NCBI GenBank assembly: GCA_963558655.1
Contig: CAUWHJ010000004.1
Coordinates: 62,001-126,000 of the forward strand
Length of the DNA: 64,000 nt
DNA from: UMGS1590 sp963558655
Lineage (GTDB): Bacteria > Bacillota > Peptococcia > Peptococcales > Peptococcaceae
Reading direction: 5' to 3'
The stretch's first letter is position 1. Every line of letters starts with the position of its first letter. Both the position numbers and the translations under genes were made by a program. Below are positions 8,302 through 15,596 of the stretch, in pieces. The notes under the pieces were generated by a model, which was given only the letters and a program-made list of their open reading frames with translations, searched no databases and was not told where the DNA came from.

Positions 8302-9105
8302 ATGGCGAGTAAATTAAAACGTACAGAAAAGAAACAGAGCTTTTATACAGCAATTTCTATCATTTCTGTCTGTGTATTCCTTGTTGCCTGGGAAGGCATC
8401 GTGCGCGCGGGTCTTATTTCACCGCATCTTTTAGCATCGCCAACACAGGTTATCTCGCTATTTATTGATAAATTATCCAATCCAAATCCAGATGGTACCA
8501 TCATCTGGGGGCATATCGGCCTTAGTTTGGAAGAAGCACTCATTGGTTACATTCTGGCACTGATCGTTGGGATTCCTCTGGGGCTGGCCATGGGCTGGTT
8601 TACCACCTTTGATGGTCTGGTTCGTCCGATTTTTGAAATCGTTCGTCCTATCCCATCGGTTGCATGGATTCCTCTTTGCATTATCTGGTTTGGTACTGGT
8701 TTGTTCAGTAAAGTGTTCATTATTTTCATTGGGGCGTTGGTGCCATGCGTTATCAACTCCTGCTCCGGTGTTAAGATGACCAACCCAACCTACATTCGTA
8801 TGGCGAAAACCTACGGTGCAGGCAGCTGGGAAATCTTCAAAAATGTCTGCGTGCCATCTGCACTGCCAATGGTATTCGGTGGTTTGCAGGTAGCACTGGC
8901 AACGGCCTGGACCTGCCTTGTTGCAGCAGAAATGGTCGGTGCTAACGCCGGTCTCGGCTTCTTCATTGAAATGGGTCGCCGTCTCCTGATGCCAGACATG
9001 ATTATTCTCGGCATGGTTCTGACAGCGCTGACTGGTGTTGTTATCACCATCATCGTTGGGTTTATTGAAAAGCAGCTCGTTAAGGGCTCGAGAAAAGGTC
9101 AGTAA
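8302..9105 (+). CDS. ABC importer permease 1 (BPD_transp_1 / SsuC-like)
   Basis: Inner-membrane permease, 267 residues, about six membrane segments. The cytoplasmic coupling (EAA-type) loop MAKTYGAGSWEIFKNVCVPS lies around residues 172-191. ATG at 8302 is preceded by GTGGAGGTG; an upstream TTG has no site. It forms a distinct pair with the next permease: both keep the EAA loop but differ throughout, so the transporter core is probably a heterodimer, whereas SsuC/TauC permeases normally act as homodimers. Confidence 0.9.
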   Translation: MASKLKRTEKKQSFYTAISIISVCVFLVAWEGIVRAGLISPHLLASPTQVISLFIDKLSNPNPDGTIIWGHIGLSLEEALIGYILALIVGIPLGLAMGWFTTFDGLVRPIFEIVRPIPSVAWIPLCIIWFGTGLFSKVFIIFIGALVPCVINSCSGVKMTNPTYIRMAKTYGAGSWEIFKNVCVPSALPMVFGGLQVALATAWTCLVAAEMVGANAGLGFFIEMGRRLLMPDMIILGMVLTALTGVVITIIVGFIEKQLVKGSRKGQ

Positions 9106-9119
9106 GGAGGTGCCTGGTT

Positions 9120-9935
9120 ATGAGTGAAACCATTTCTGAAAGCAGAGGCGGTAATGTTCTGCAAAAAGCCCTGCGTAATAAACGTGTTTTGAACGTCATT
9201 TCTATCATTCTCTTCCTGGGCATCTGGGACCTCATCGTTGTGGTGGGTAATTCTACAATGATGCCACGCCCTTGGGAAGTTGTTACGGAACTGATTGATA
9301 TGTTCCAGACCAGATTGGCTGGTTCAACGCTTTTGATGCACACTTGGATCAGTTTCCGCCGCGTTATGATTGCTTTCTTGCTGGCTGCTGTTATTGGTAT
9401 TCCTGTTGGGGTGCTCATGGGCTTCAACAAAACAGCCAATGCAATCATTCGTCCAATCTTTGAATTCTTCAAACCAATGCCACCTATCGCATGGATTTCC
9501 ATTTCCATTCTGTGGTTTGGTATTGGCGAAACCTCTAAAATTTTCATCATCTTCATTGGTGCTTTGGTACCACTGATTTTGAACTCTTACAACGGGATTC
9601 GTCTTGTTGACCCTGAACTTTACGATTGCATTCGCAACTTGGGGGCGTCCTATTGGCAGGAACACTGGCAAGTCACGGCGCCATCTTGTATCCCTGCAAT
9701 CTTTGCAGGTTTGCAGATTGCACTGTCCACCTCCTGGACGTGCGTGGTTGCAGCCGAATTGGTTGGTGCACGCAGTGGTCTTGGGTTCGTTATCAACCAG
9801 GGTATGAGAATTGACAACACGGCGATGTGTATTGCCGGTATGTTGGTTATCTGCCTCGTATCCTTCCTGACTTCGCTCGCACTGACGTTAATTGAAAGGG
9901 GGCTTTGTCCATGGACGAGAAACACACAAATATAA
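9120..9935 (+). CDS. ABC importer permease 2 (BPD_transp_1 / SsuC-like)
   Basis: Second permease of 271 residues, paralogous to the preceding one (shared RPIFEF/IV, KPMPPIAWI, WFGIGETSKIFIIFIGALVP-like stretches). EAA-type loop CIRNLGASYWQEHWQVTAPS sits near residues 168-187. The start has AAGGAGG at the proper distance. Its 3' end overlaps the start of the second ATPase by 25 bp, indicating tight translational coupling. With permease 1 it likely forms the membrane channel for the lipoprotein-delivered substrate. Confidence 0.9.
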   Translation: MSETISESRGGNVLQKALRNKRVLNVISIILFLGIWDLIVVVGNSTMMPRPWEVVTELIDMFQTRLAGSTLLMHTWISFRRVMIAFLLAAVIGIPVGVLMGFNKTANAIIRPIFEFFKPMPPIAWISISILWFGIGETSKIFIIFIGALVPLILNSYNGIRLVDPELYDCIRNLGASYWQEHWQVTAPSCIPAIFAGLQIALSTSWTCVVAAELVGARSGLGFVINQGMRIDNTAMCIAGMLVICLVSFLTSLALTLIERGLCPWTRNTQI

Positions 9936-10666
9936 TCGAATGTGTGGATATTACAAAGGAGTTTGGCGACAAAAAAGTGTTGTCCACCATGAACTTCCAT
10001 GCAAAAGAAAACGAATTTGTCGTTATTCTTGGGCCTGGGCAGTCCGGTAAAAGTACATTGATGCGTTTGATCGCAGGTTTTGAAGCGCCTACTACTGGCC
10101 ATGTTTATGTGAATGGCGAAGAAGTGGATGGCCCTAGTGATAAAGTTGGTTTCGTATTCCAGCGTTATACCCTGTTCTTCTGGCGTACCGTTATGGGCAA
10201 CGTTGAGATGGGGCCAAAGCTGAAAGGCATTCCAAAAGAAGAACGCCGTAAAATGGCGCAAAAGTACATCGACCTTGTTGGGCTTACCGGGTTTGAAAAC
10301 AGCTATCCAAACCAGTTGTCCGGTGGTATGAAACAGCGTGTTGGTATCGCGCGTGCTTATGTCAACGAACCAACATTGCTCATTCTTGACGAGCCATTTG
10401 GTCAGCTCGATGCACAAACACGTATCCTCATGGAAACTGAAATCGAACGCGTTTGGCAGGAAGAAAAACGTACGATTCTCTTTGTTACGTCCAACATCGA
10501 CGAAGCCATCTATCTGGCAGACCGCATCATCATTCTCGATGGGAAGCTGCCTAGCCATCTCGCTGGTGAATACGTTGTTGACCTGCCTCGTCCACGCAAC
10601 CTGACCGGGCATGATTTCTTGGAATTGCGTAAGAAAATCACCGATTCGATGAGTCTCGTACTTTAA
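9911..10666 (+). CDS. ABC importer ATPase 2 lacking the switch histidine
   Basis: Second ATPase of the operon, 251 residues. Walker A GPGQSGKST (41-49), Q-loop FVFQ (81-84), a canonical signature LSGGM (136-140) and Walker B LLILDEP (156-162) are intact, but the switch histidine is Ser194 (TSN where THD/THN is normal). Set against ATPase 1, which keeps the histidine but has lost the signature, both defects fall in the one composite site built from this protein's Walker motifs and the partner's signature. ATG at 9911 is chosen over TTG at 9905 because GAAAGGGGGC gives a 7-nt spacing. The pattern resembles the degenerate site of heterodimeric exporters. Confidence 0.88.
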   Translation: MDEKHTNIIECVDITKEFGDKKVLSTMNFHAKENEFVVILGPGQSGKSTLMRLIAGFEAPTTGHVYVNGEEVDGPSDKVGFVFQRYTLFFWRTVMGNVEMGPKLKGIPKEERRKMAQKYIDLVGLTGFENSYPNQLSGGMKQRVGIARAYVNEPTLLILDEPFGQLDAQTRILMETEIERVWQEEKRTILFVTSNIDEAIYLADRIIILDGKLPSHLAGEYVVDLPRPRNLTGHDFLELRKKITDSMSLVL

Positions 10667-10685
10667 TGAAAGGAGGCGTTCTCTG

Positions 10686-10820
10686 ATGATGATCGCTGCA
10701 TTGATACCGATGAAATGGGCACTGTTTTTTACAGCCTGTGTCGGCTTGGCAGTTCTCTTCGTTGTTATTCGTAAGACAGTGTTCTATTTATCGGAGCGCT
10801 TCTTAGGTAAAGATGATTGA
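10686..10820 (+). CDS. 44-residue single-pass membrane peptide at the end of the ABC operon
   Basis: Small gene with AAAGGAGG 8 nt before ATG 10686 (a second ATG follows immediately). The peptide has one hydrophobic span (about residues 9-28), then a basic IRK and a short polar tail ending in GKDD. It starts 20 nt after the ATPase 2 stop and is closed by the operon terminator, so it belongs to the transcript. No family is recognised. Position and size suggest an accessory subunit or stabiliser of the importer; this is inference. Confidence 0.65.
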   Translation: MMIAALIPMKWALFFTACVGLAVLFVVIRKTVFYLSERFLGKDD

Positions 10821-10822
10821 AT

Positions 10823-10858
10823 AAAAAATCTCGAGCTATTGATGGCTCGAGATTTTTT
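10823..10858. terminator. Perfect terminator ending the ABC operon
   Basis: AAAAAATCTCGAGC pairs perfectly with GCTCGAGATTTTTT (14 bp, 8-nt loop). Confidence 0.95.
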
Positions 10859-10869
10859 ATTGGCTGTCA

Positions 10870-10898
10870 TTGGCAGAAAACGGTAGGTGTGCTATGAT
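10870..10898 (+). promoter_or_regulatory. Promoter of the phospholipase-like/alkD operon
   Basis: TTGGCA (10870-10875), 17-bp spacer, TATGAT (10893-10898). Confidence 0.7.
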
Positions 10899-10944
10899 GG
10901 CGTGTAGACAATGGAATGGGGAAAGACATGAAGGAGGATGAACC

Positions 10945-11769
10945 ATGCCTGCGATTTTTGCTCATTATACTTTTGGCGCGGAAGCGTTGCCAAAGCTGAC
11001 AGCGCCGGTGCGGCGTATTGTTAGCGCGCATCGAACGCTCTACAACCTCGGCTTGCAAGGGCCGGATTTTTATTTTTTTGATCAGCTTTTGCTGTTGCGC
11101 GGGAAGTGCTATGCGCGTGTGGGGTCAAACTTGCATCACGATTCTTGTGCAAATCTCTTGCTGGCGCTTGAAGGTACAGGCGCGCGGCGGCCGAACAGTG
11201 CAGCGTTGGCCTATCTTTTTGGTTTGATTGGCCATTTTGCCCTTGACTCAACCGCGCATCCGCATATTGATACCTGGGTGAAGGAACTGCCCTATAACCA
11301 TCACCGTTTGGAAACAGAGTTCGACCGTTTTCTATTGGAGCGTGCAGGAGTTGAGCCGCGCAGCTTTCGCTTGGGTGATTGCCTGCACGCTTCACGGAAA
11401 GACAGAATGTTGGTCGGAAAGCTGTACGAGATAGCTGGCCTGGGTAAGGCGAGCGATGTGGCAGCACTTTTTGCGGATTTTCGGCATATTAAAAATCATA
11501 CCACTTTCAAGCACAATGGCAGCTATCAGGCGCTGCATTTCTTGCTCATACCGTTTGGTATTTGGCGAGGGATTGGCGGCATCTTTATGGGGCCGAAAGA
11601 CACGCTGTCGGCGGTGACCAATCCGCAACTTTTTGCTCTCTTTGAGGAAGCGCAGACACGTTATGTGCAGCTTGCGGATAACTACTATCGTCATGTGTTT
11701 GAAGGCGTTGCGCTGGACGCTTATTTTCAGCGAGATTTCGAGACAGAACCCAAGGAGGGACAGTTATGA
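10945..11769 (+). CDS. Zinc-dependent phospholipase C-like protein
   Basis: 274 residues, matching the short Bacillota proteins annotated as zinc-dependent phospholipase C family. It begins MPAIFAHYTFGAEAL, and has histidine-rich putative metal ligands: HH near residue 61, GHFALDSTAHPHIDTW (about 95-110) and NHHRLETEFDRF (about 116-127). There is no signal peptide, so unlike the secreted toxins it is likely cytoplasmic; its real substrate is unknown. GGAGG precedes the ATG. The stop overlaps the next start (ATGA), so it is co-translated with the AlkD-like gene. Confidence 0.75.
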   Translation: MPAIFAHYTFGAEALPKLTAPVRRIVSAHRTLYNLGLQGPDFYFFDQLLLLRGKCYARVGSNLHHDSCANLLLALEGTGARRPNSAALAYLFGLIGHFALDSTAHPHIDTWVKELPYNHHRLETEFDRFLLERAGVEPRSFRLGDCLHASRKDRMLVGKLYEIAGLGKASDVAALFADFRHIKNHTTFKHNGSYQALHFLLIPFGIWRGIGGIFMGPKDTLSAVTNPQLFALFEEAQTRYVQLADNYYRHVFEGVALDAYFQRDFETEPKEGQL

Positions 11770-12455
11770 GCCTTGCAGAAGACATTCGCACAGCACTGTT
11801 CGCTGAGGCAGATGCAGACTATAAAGCGTTTCATGCCAAATTGGTGCCAAACGTGGCGCCGGAGCGCATCATCGGTGTGCGTATACCTACTCAGCGCAAG
11901 ATTGCCAAACGCTTTAGCAAAGACCCGCGCATTCAGGAGTATATGGCGTTGACGGCGCATGATTATATGGAAGAAATCAATGTTCATGGCTTTTTTATCG
12001 CCGACCTCATGGATGAGGCGGCGTGCCTGGCACACATCGATGCCTTTCTGCCCATGCTGGACAACTGGGCGACGTGCGATACCTTTTCACCGAAACTGTT
12101 CAAAAAACAGCCAACTTTGGTGGAACAACCGGCGCTCGCTTGGATGAATGACAAAGCCCATCCCTACACTGTGCGTTTTGGTATCAATATGCTCATGCAA
12201 CATTGCTTAGACGATGCGACCTTCAAGCCCGAGCAGCTTGCAGCCGTGGCAAGCTGTGCCTGTGAGGACTATTATATCAACATGGGTGTGGCGTGGTATT
12301 TCAGCATGGCACTGGTCAAGCAGTGGGTCGCCACGCTGCCGTGGATCAGCGAACGGCGTATGCCTGACTGGGTGCATCGCAAGAGCATTCAAAAAGCCAT
12401 CGAAAGCCGCCGCATTTCGCCAGAGCGCAAAGCGCTCTTAAAAAGTTATCGTTAA
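11766..12455 (+). CDS. DNA alkylation repair protein, AlkD-like HEAT-repeat glycosylase
   Basis: 229 residues of helical repeats typical of the AlkC/AlkD superfamily that excises alkylated purines. The conserved GVRIPTQRKIAK segment (about residues 38-49), the WATCDTF motif (about 101-107; Asp is the catalytic position in the family) and a KSIQKAIESRRISP C-terminal segment are visible. It overlaps the previous gene by 4 nt (ATGA) and ends before a strong shared terminator. Role: base-excision of alkylation damage. Confidence 0.88.
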   Translation: MSLAEDIRTALFAEADADYKAFHAKLVPNVAPERIIGVRIPTQRKIAKRFSKDPRIQEYMALTAHDYMEEINVHGFFIADLMDEAACLAHIDAFLPMLDNWATCDTFSPKLFKKQPTLVEQPALAWMNDKAHPYTVRFGINMLMQHCLDDATFKPEQLAAVASCACEDYYINMGVAWYFSMALVKQWVATLPWISERRMPDWVHRKSIQKAIESRRISPERKALLKSYR

Positions 12456-12472
12456 AGTGCTCGTAAAACATT

Positions 12473-12514
12473 AAAGCGTGCCCGCAAGCGAACATTTGCT
12501 TGCGGGCACGCTTT
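12473..12514. terminator. Bidirectional terminator between convergent genes
   Basis: AAAGCGTGCCCGCAAGC pairs perfectly with GCTTGCGGGCACGCTTT (17 bp, 8-nt loop); it serves alkD-like on plus and the XRE gene on minus. Confidence 0.95.
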
Positions 12515-12516
12515 CT

Positions 12517-13332
12517 TTATGCGTAAAAATCTTTGAACATTTTCTGCATGGTGCCAACAGCTGTTTGCACATCGTCCTTCATGCTGTCGTAGGCAGCACG
12601 TGTGTCGTCGTCAAGATGACCAGCATAAGGCAGACCGTTTTCATCGAGGGTGTATTCGGCGCTGAGGATGGGTGTGAACGTGCCGTCCGCATTTTCCTGT
12701 AACCCCTGGTCGAGATAGAGCGTGGTGGCAGATGGTGCCGTTTGTGCATCGGCAGAGCTGTAACGCAGCACCAGTTGTTTTTCGTCATCGTTGCCACATT
12801 CTGCAACGATGAACGCCGCGCTTTCGTCAATGCTGGTTTTGAAGGAGAGCAGCGCAGGAAAATCTGTCGGCTGGACGATGTAGCGAATGTCCCCGTCTTT
12901 AGCAACGACGTTGCCGGTGGCGAAACGTTCGCCGTTTTCATCGGTCAGCACTTCTTCGCTGAAACCGTATTTTTCCATGGTAGCATCAAACTGCTTCTCA
13001 AAGCTGCTCTTTTGGCTATACCAAAAACCACAGTAAGCAGCGCAAAGAATGGCAATAGTGCCAACTGCGGCAATAAGCCCCTTGGCCAGCCGCTTGCCGG
13101 TGCGGCGTTCTTTGTCAATGGTCTGGATCATTGTCGAGTCCTCCTTCAACAGCCTGTCCAGAGAAACGCCGAAATGTTCGCTGATGTCCACCAAGGTTTG
13201 CAAATCGGGATAACTTTTCTCGTTTTCCCAATTCGACACCGTTTGTCGGGTGACATGAAAAAGCTGGCCGAACGCTTCCTGGGTCATGCTGTGATCTTTT
13301 CTCATTTGAGCGATTTCTTTTCCAAGTTTCAT
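12517..13332 (-). CDS. Membrane-anchored XRE-family regulator
   Basis: 271 residues. The N-terminal helix-turn-helix (about residues 3-58, with RKDHSMTQEAFGQLFHVTRQ and TVSNWENEKSYPDLQTL) is of the XRE/Cro type. A single hydrophobic span follows (about 83-103) and the remaining ~165 residues are acidic and predicted outside the membrane. This layout suggests a one-component sensor that reads an extracytoplasmic signal. ATG at 13332 has GAAAGGAATC upstream; longer versions of the frame start in poor coding sequence. Convergent with alkD-like and upstream of no other minus-strand gene, so it stands alone. Confidence 0.75.
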   Translation of the reverse strand: MKLGKEIAQMRKDHSMTQEAFGQLFHVTRQTVSNWENEKSYPDLQTLVDISEHFGVSLDRLLKEDSTMIQTIDKERRTGKRLAKGLIAAVGTIAILCAAYCGFWYSQKSSFEKQFDATMEKYGFSEEVLTDENGERFATGNVVAKDGDIRYIVQPTDFPALLSFKTSIDESAAFIVAECGNDDEKQLVLRYSSADAQTAPSATTLYLDQGLQENADGTFTPILSAEYTLDENGLPYAGHLDDDTRAAYDSMKDDVQTAVGTMQKMFKDFYA

Positions 13333-13536
13333 GATAGATTCCTTTCTGTGCGGAGGATGATGCGCATCAACGTTCCTTGGTTTCATTATCGCAGGTCGCG
13401 CTGAAAAAAGAAAGCAATGCACTCTTGATGGCGGTTTTTTTCAGCGCAAAGAATCTTTGACAAGCGTAAAGAGTGTTAAAAGTGGGGGCTTAGAACACCC
13501 ATGAAACGGCAAAAAGATGGCTGGCTGTTATTTGGT

Positions 13537-13566
13537 TTGCAAACAATTCATTGTTGTTTGTATAAA
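13537..13566 (+). promoter_or_regulatory. Candidate promoter of recombinase 1
   Basis: TTGCAA (13537-13542), 18-bp spacer, TATAAA (13561-13566). An inverted repeat CAAACAA/TTGTTTG (13540-13546, 13554-13560) covers the spacer and could be an operator. Confidence 0.45.
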
Positions 13567-13609
13567 AATGGTAGACTGATAGCAACTATTTTTCAAAGGA
13601 GACTTGCTC

Positions 13610-14458
13610 ATGACAACCCATTATCTCACAGACCAACACCTCGCTGCCTACCACAACCATCTGCGCGAAGAAGAAAAAGCTGCCGGCACCATCGACAAAT
13701 ATCAGCGTGATCTGCGCGATTTTGTGCAGTGGCTGGCAGGCGATGCCGGCGTTTGCAAAGAGCGCGTGGCTGATTGGAAAGCCCACCTGCAAACACAGGG
13801 GCTTGCGCCGGTTACCATCAATTCCAAGCTCGCCGCACTCAACAGCCTTTTTCGCTTTCTAGGCTGGGAGGACTGCCGCGTGCGTTTCTTAAAAATCCAG
13901 CGCCGCCCTTTTCGCGATGCCGCGCGCGAACTTCACCGCAGCGACTACGACCGTCTTGTTGCCGCTGCGCGCAAACGTAGCAACAAGCGGCTGGCACTGG
14001 TTATGGAAACGCTCTGCGCCACCGGCATGCGTGTGTCCGAACTCGCCTACATCACCGTTGAAGCAGCCCGCCGCGGCCGTGCCGACATTTCGCTTAAAGG
14101 CAAAATTCGTGTCGTTCTCTTGCCAGAACGCCTCTGCCGCAAACTGCTTAACTACGCCGCAAAACAAAAAATCGCCTGCGGTGAACTCTTTCTCACCGCA
14201 AGCGGAAAACGTCTGTCCAGGCGACAAATATGGAGCGAGATGAAACACCTCGCCGTTTGTGCCGGTGTGAACCCGCAGAAAGTGTTCCCGCACAATCTGC
14301 GCCATCTTTTTGCCACCGTTTTTTATGCCGCCTGCCGCGACATTGTGCGCCTGGCAGACGTGCTCGGTCATTCTTCCATCGACACCACCCGCATCTACCT
14401 CACCACCAGCGGCGAAGAACATCGGCGCTATCTGGAAAAACTGCGGCTGGTGCTTTAG
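13610..14458 (+). CDS. Tyrosine recombinase 1 with complete catalytic set
   Basis: 282 residues: an N-terminal SAM-like core-binding domain (about 5-90) and a C-terminal catalytic domain (about 108-282). All residues expected of an active enzyme are in place: Arg141 (TGMRVSE), a Lys near 163-165 (SLKGK), His228 and Arg231 (PHNLRH), His254 (LGHSS) and nucleophile Tyr263 (RIYLT). ATG at 13610 has AAAGGAG upstream. Its stop codon lies 3 nt before the left copy of a 16-bp inverted repeat that bounds a 233-bp segment holding a promoter, so it is the likely invertase of that segment. It resembles XerC/D in size but lacks the genomic context of housekeeping Xer. Confidence 0.9.
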   Translation: MTTHYLTDQHLAAYHNHLREEEKAAGTIDKYQRDLRDFVQWLAGDAGVCKERVADWKAHLQTQGLAPVTINSKLAALNSLFRFLGWEDCRVRFLKIQRRPFRDAARELHRSDYDRLVAAARKRSNKRLALVMETLCATGMRVSELAYITVEAARRGRADISLKGKIRVVLLPERLCRKLLNYAAKQKIACGELFLTASGKRLSRRQIWSEMKHLAVCAGVNPQKVFPHNLRHLFATVFYAACRDIVRLADVLGHSSIDTTRIYLTTSGEEHRRYLEKLRLVL

Positions 14459-14461
14459 GCA

Positions 14462-14477
14462 AAATCAACATTTTGTC
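14462..14477 (+). repeat. Left 16-bp inverted repeat of the switch
   Basis: AAATCAACATTTTGTC, starting 3 nt after the recombinase 1 stop codon; identical to the reverse complement of 14679-14694. Confidence 0.9.
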
Positions 14478-14512
14478 TACTGGATATTACTTATCCTGTT
14501 TTATCATCTCAT

Positions 14513-14542
14513 ATTATACCATAGCTAATCATCGCCTGCAAA
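14513..14542 (-). promoter_or_regulatory. Promoter inside the invertible segment, currently facing left
   Basis: On the minus strand TTTGCA (14537-14542), 18-bp spacer, perfect TATAAT (14513-14518) with an extended -10 TGG just before it. In this orientation it fires antisense into the 3' end of recombinase 1. Confidence 0.65.
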
Positions 14543-14599
14543 AAAGTTTGTGCATAGAAAACAGAGACACTAAAAATTTTTATAAGTGCCTCTTGGTTT

Positions 14600-14630
14600 C
14601 GCTCGGTCAAAATGCGCCGAGCGTTTTTTT
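14600..14630 (+). terminator. Terminator inside the invertible segment, currently facing right
   Basis: CGCTCGG/CCGAGCG 7-bp stem, 10-nt loop, seven T residues. It would block read-through from recombinase 1 into recombinase 2 and the SLH gene. Confidence 0.85.
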
Positions 14631-14678
14631 ATTGGCGATGTGCAGAAGAGTATGGCTGAACTTATTTTCTATTAAGAG

Positions 14679-14694
14679 GACAAAATGTTGATTT
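14679..14694 (-). repeat. Right 16-bp inverted repeat of the switch
   Basis: GACAAAATGTTGATTT, exact reverse complement of 14462-14477, 32 nt upstream of the recombinase 2 start. Confidence 0.9.
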
Positions 14695-14726
14695 GGACAT
14701 AGTTCCGTTAGAAGGGAGGGATGACC

Positions 14727-15542
14727 ATGACCATCACCAGGGCACAGATTGAAAACTACCTGGCAAGCCTTCGTGCCGAGGGCTACACGGCAGATTCTGT
14801 TCTGAGCTATCGCAGCAACCTCTATCAGTTTTATCATGCGTTGCCCGAGGATAAACAAATTGACCAGCACACCGCCCGGCATTGGCGCGACCATTTGTTG
14901 GCGCAGGGTTACCACCCTGCCACCATCAACCAACGTTTATCCAGCATCAACAGCTTTTTGAAACATCTTGGTGTGCCGGAATATCAGCTGTTTGAACGTC
15001 TGGAAGAACCCAAAGAGGTTCAACCGGCGCTCAGCCGCCAGGAATATCTGCGCCTTCTCTCGGCGGCGAAGCAGCGTAACCAACTACGCACCTATCTGCT
15101 TATCAAAGTTTTTGCTGTGCTCGGCTTGAGCATACAGGAGCTGCCCTTTGTAACAGCGGAAGCTGTTGCAGCCGGGCAAATTGCCTGCCAGGCAAAGAAA
15201 AATCACGCCGTCCCCACGCGCATTTCCGGCACCCTGAAAAAAGAGCTGGAAGCCTACATGAAAGCCAACGGCATTCAAAAAGGCCCGGTGTTTATCACCG
15301 AAAAAGGCACCCCGCTCAACCGTTCCACCGTTACCACCAGCATTCAACGGTTGGCAGAAGATGCACGTGTGGAGCCGGCCAAATGCACGCCGCGTTGCCT
15401 GCGTAAACTTTGTCAAAGCACATGGGATGACCTGCAAGACAACCTTTCTGCCTTGTTGGTACAAACCTACGAGCAAATGCTTGAGCAGGAACAGGTGCTG
15501 TATGGTTGGGAGCGGGTGCCTTCATTTGGCAGAAGCTCATGA
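14727..15542 (+). CDS. Tyrosine recombinase 2, catalytic residues lost (pseudo-recombinase)
   Basis: 271 residues. The N-terminal core-binding domain (about 5-85) is well kept and aligns with recombinase 1 (both have PxTINxxLxxxNSxxxxLG). In the catalytic domain the first Arg is Ser135 (GLSIQEL where recombinase 1 has GMRVSEL), the HxxR histidine is Arg223 (TPRCLRK, though Arg226 remains), the LGHSS block is missing, and the C-terminal tyrosine region is not recognisable. It may bind DNA but should not cut it. ATG at 14727 gives a 7-nt spacing from GGGAGG; the ATG at 14721 is too close. It lies between the switch and the SLH gene, 54 nt from the latter with no promoter between, so all would share the switched transcript. 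Confidence 0.8.
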   Translation: MTITRAQIENYLASLRAEGYTADSVLSYRSNLYQFYHALPEDKQIDQHTARHWRDHLLAQGYHPATINQRLSSINSFLKHLGVPEYQLFERLEEPKEVQPALSRQEYLRLLSAAKQRNQLRTYLLIKVFAVLGLSIQELPFVTAEAVAAGQIACQAKKNHAVPTRISGTLKKELEAYMKANGIQKGPVFITEKGTPLNRSTVTTSIQRLAEDARVEPAKCTPRCLRKLCQSTWDDLQDNLSALLVQTYEQMLEQEQVLYGWERVPSFGRSS

Positions 15543-15596
15543 AGCAAAAGGGAACAGATTAAAAAAGAAAACAGAGAAAGGGAGTTGTATTAAAGA

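Larger units (their letters stand above)
14462..14694. other. Putative invertible promoter segment
   Basis: Perfect 16-bp inverted repeats (left AAATCAACATTTTGTC at 14462-14477; right GACAAAATGTTGATTT at 14679-14694) enclose 201 bp. Inside are a leftward promoter and a rightward intrinsic terminator; a further imperfect palindrome (GAGACACT/AGTGCCTC, about 14563-14592) lies between them. Inversion about position 14578 would place the promoter's -10 at about 14638-14643 pointing at recombinase 2 and the SLH gene, and move the terminator out of their path. The left repeat extends to CAAAAT-CAAC-ATTTTG, a dyad like a tyrosine recombinase core site. As assembled here the switch reads OFF. Function is inferred. 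Confidence 0.75.

Noticed and set aside
13501..13710. Short plus-strand frame upstream of and overlapping recombinase 1
   Set aside because: No ribosome binding site, overlaps the recombinase promoter and start, and no protein likeness.
13610..15542. Prophage or integrative element carrying two integrases
   Set aside because: No phage, transfer or plasmid genes flank them, and no tRNA attachment site; a local DNA inversion system fits better.
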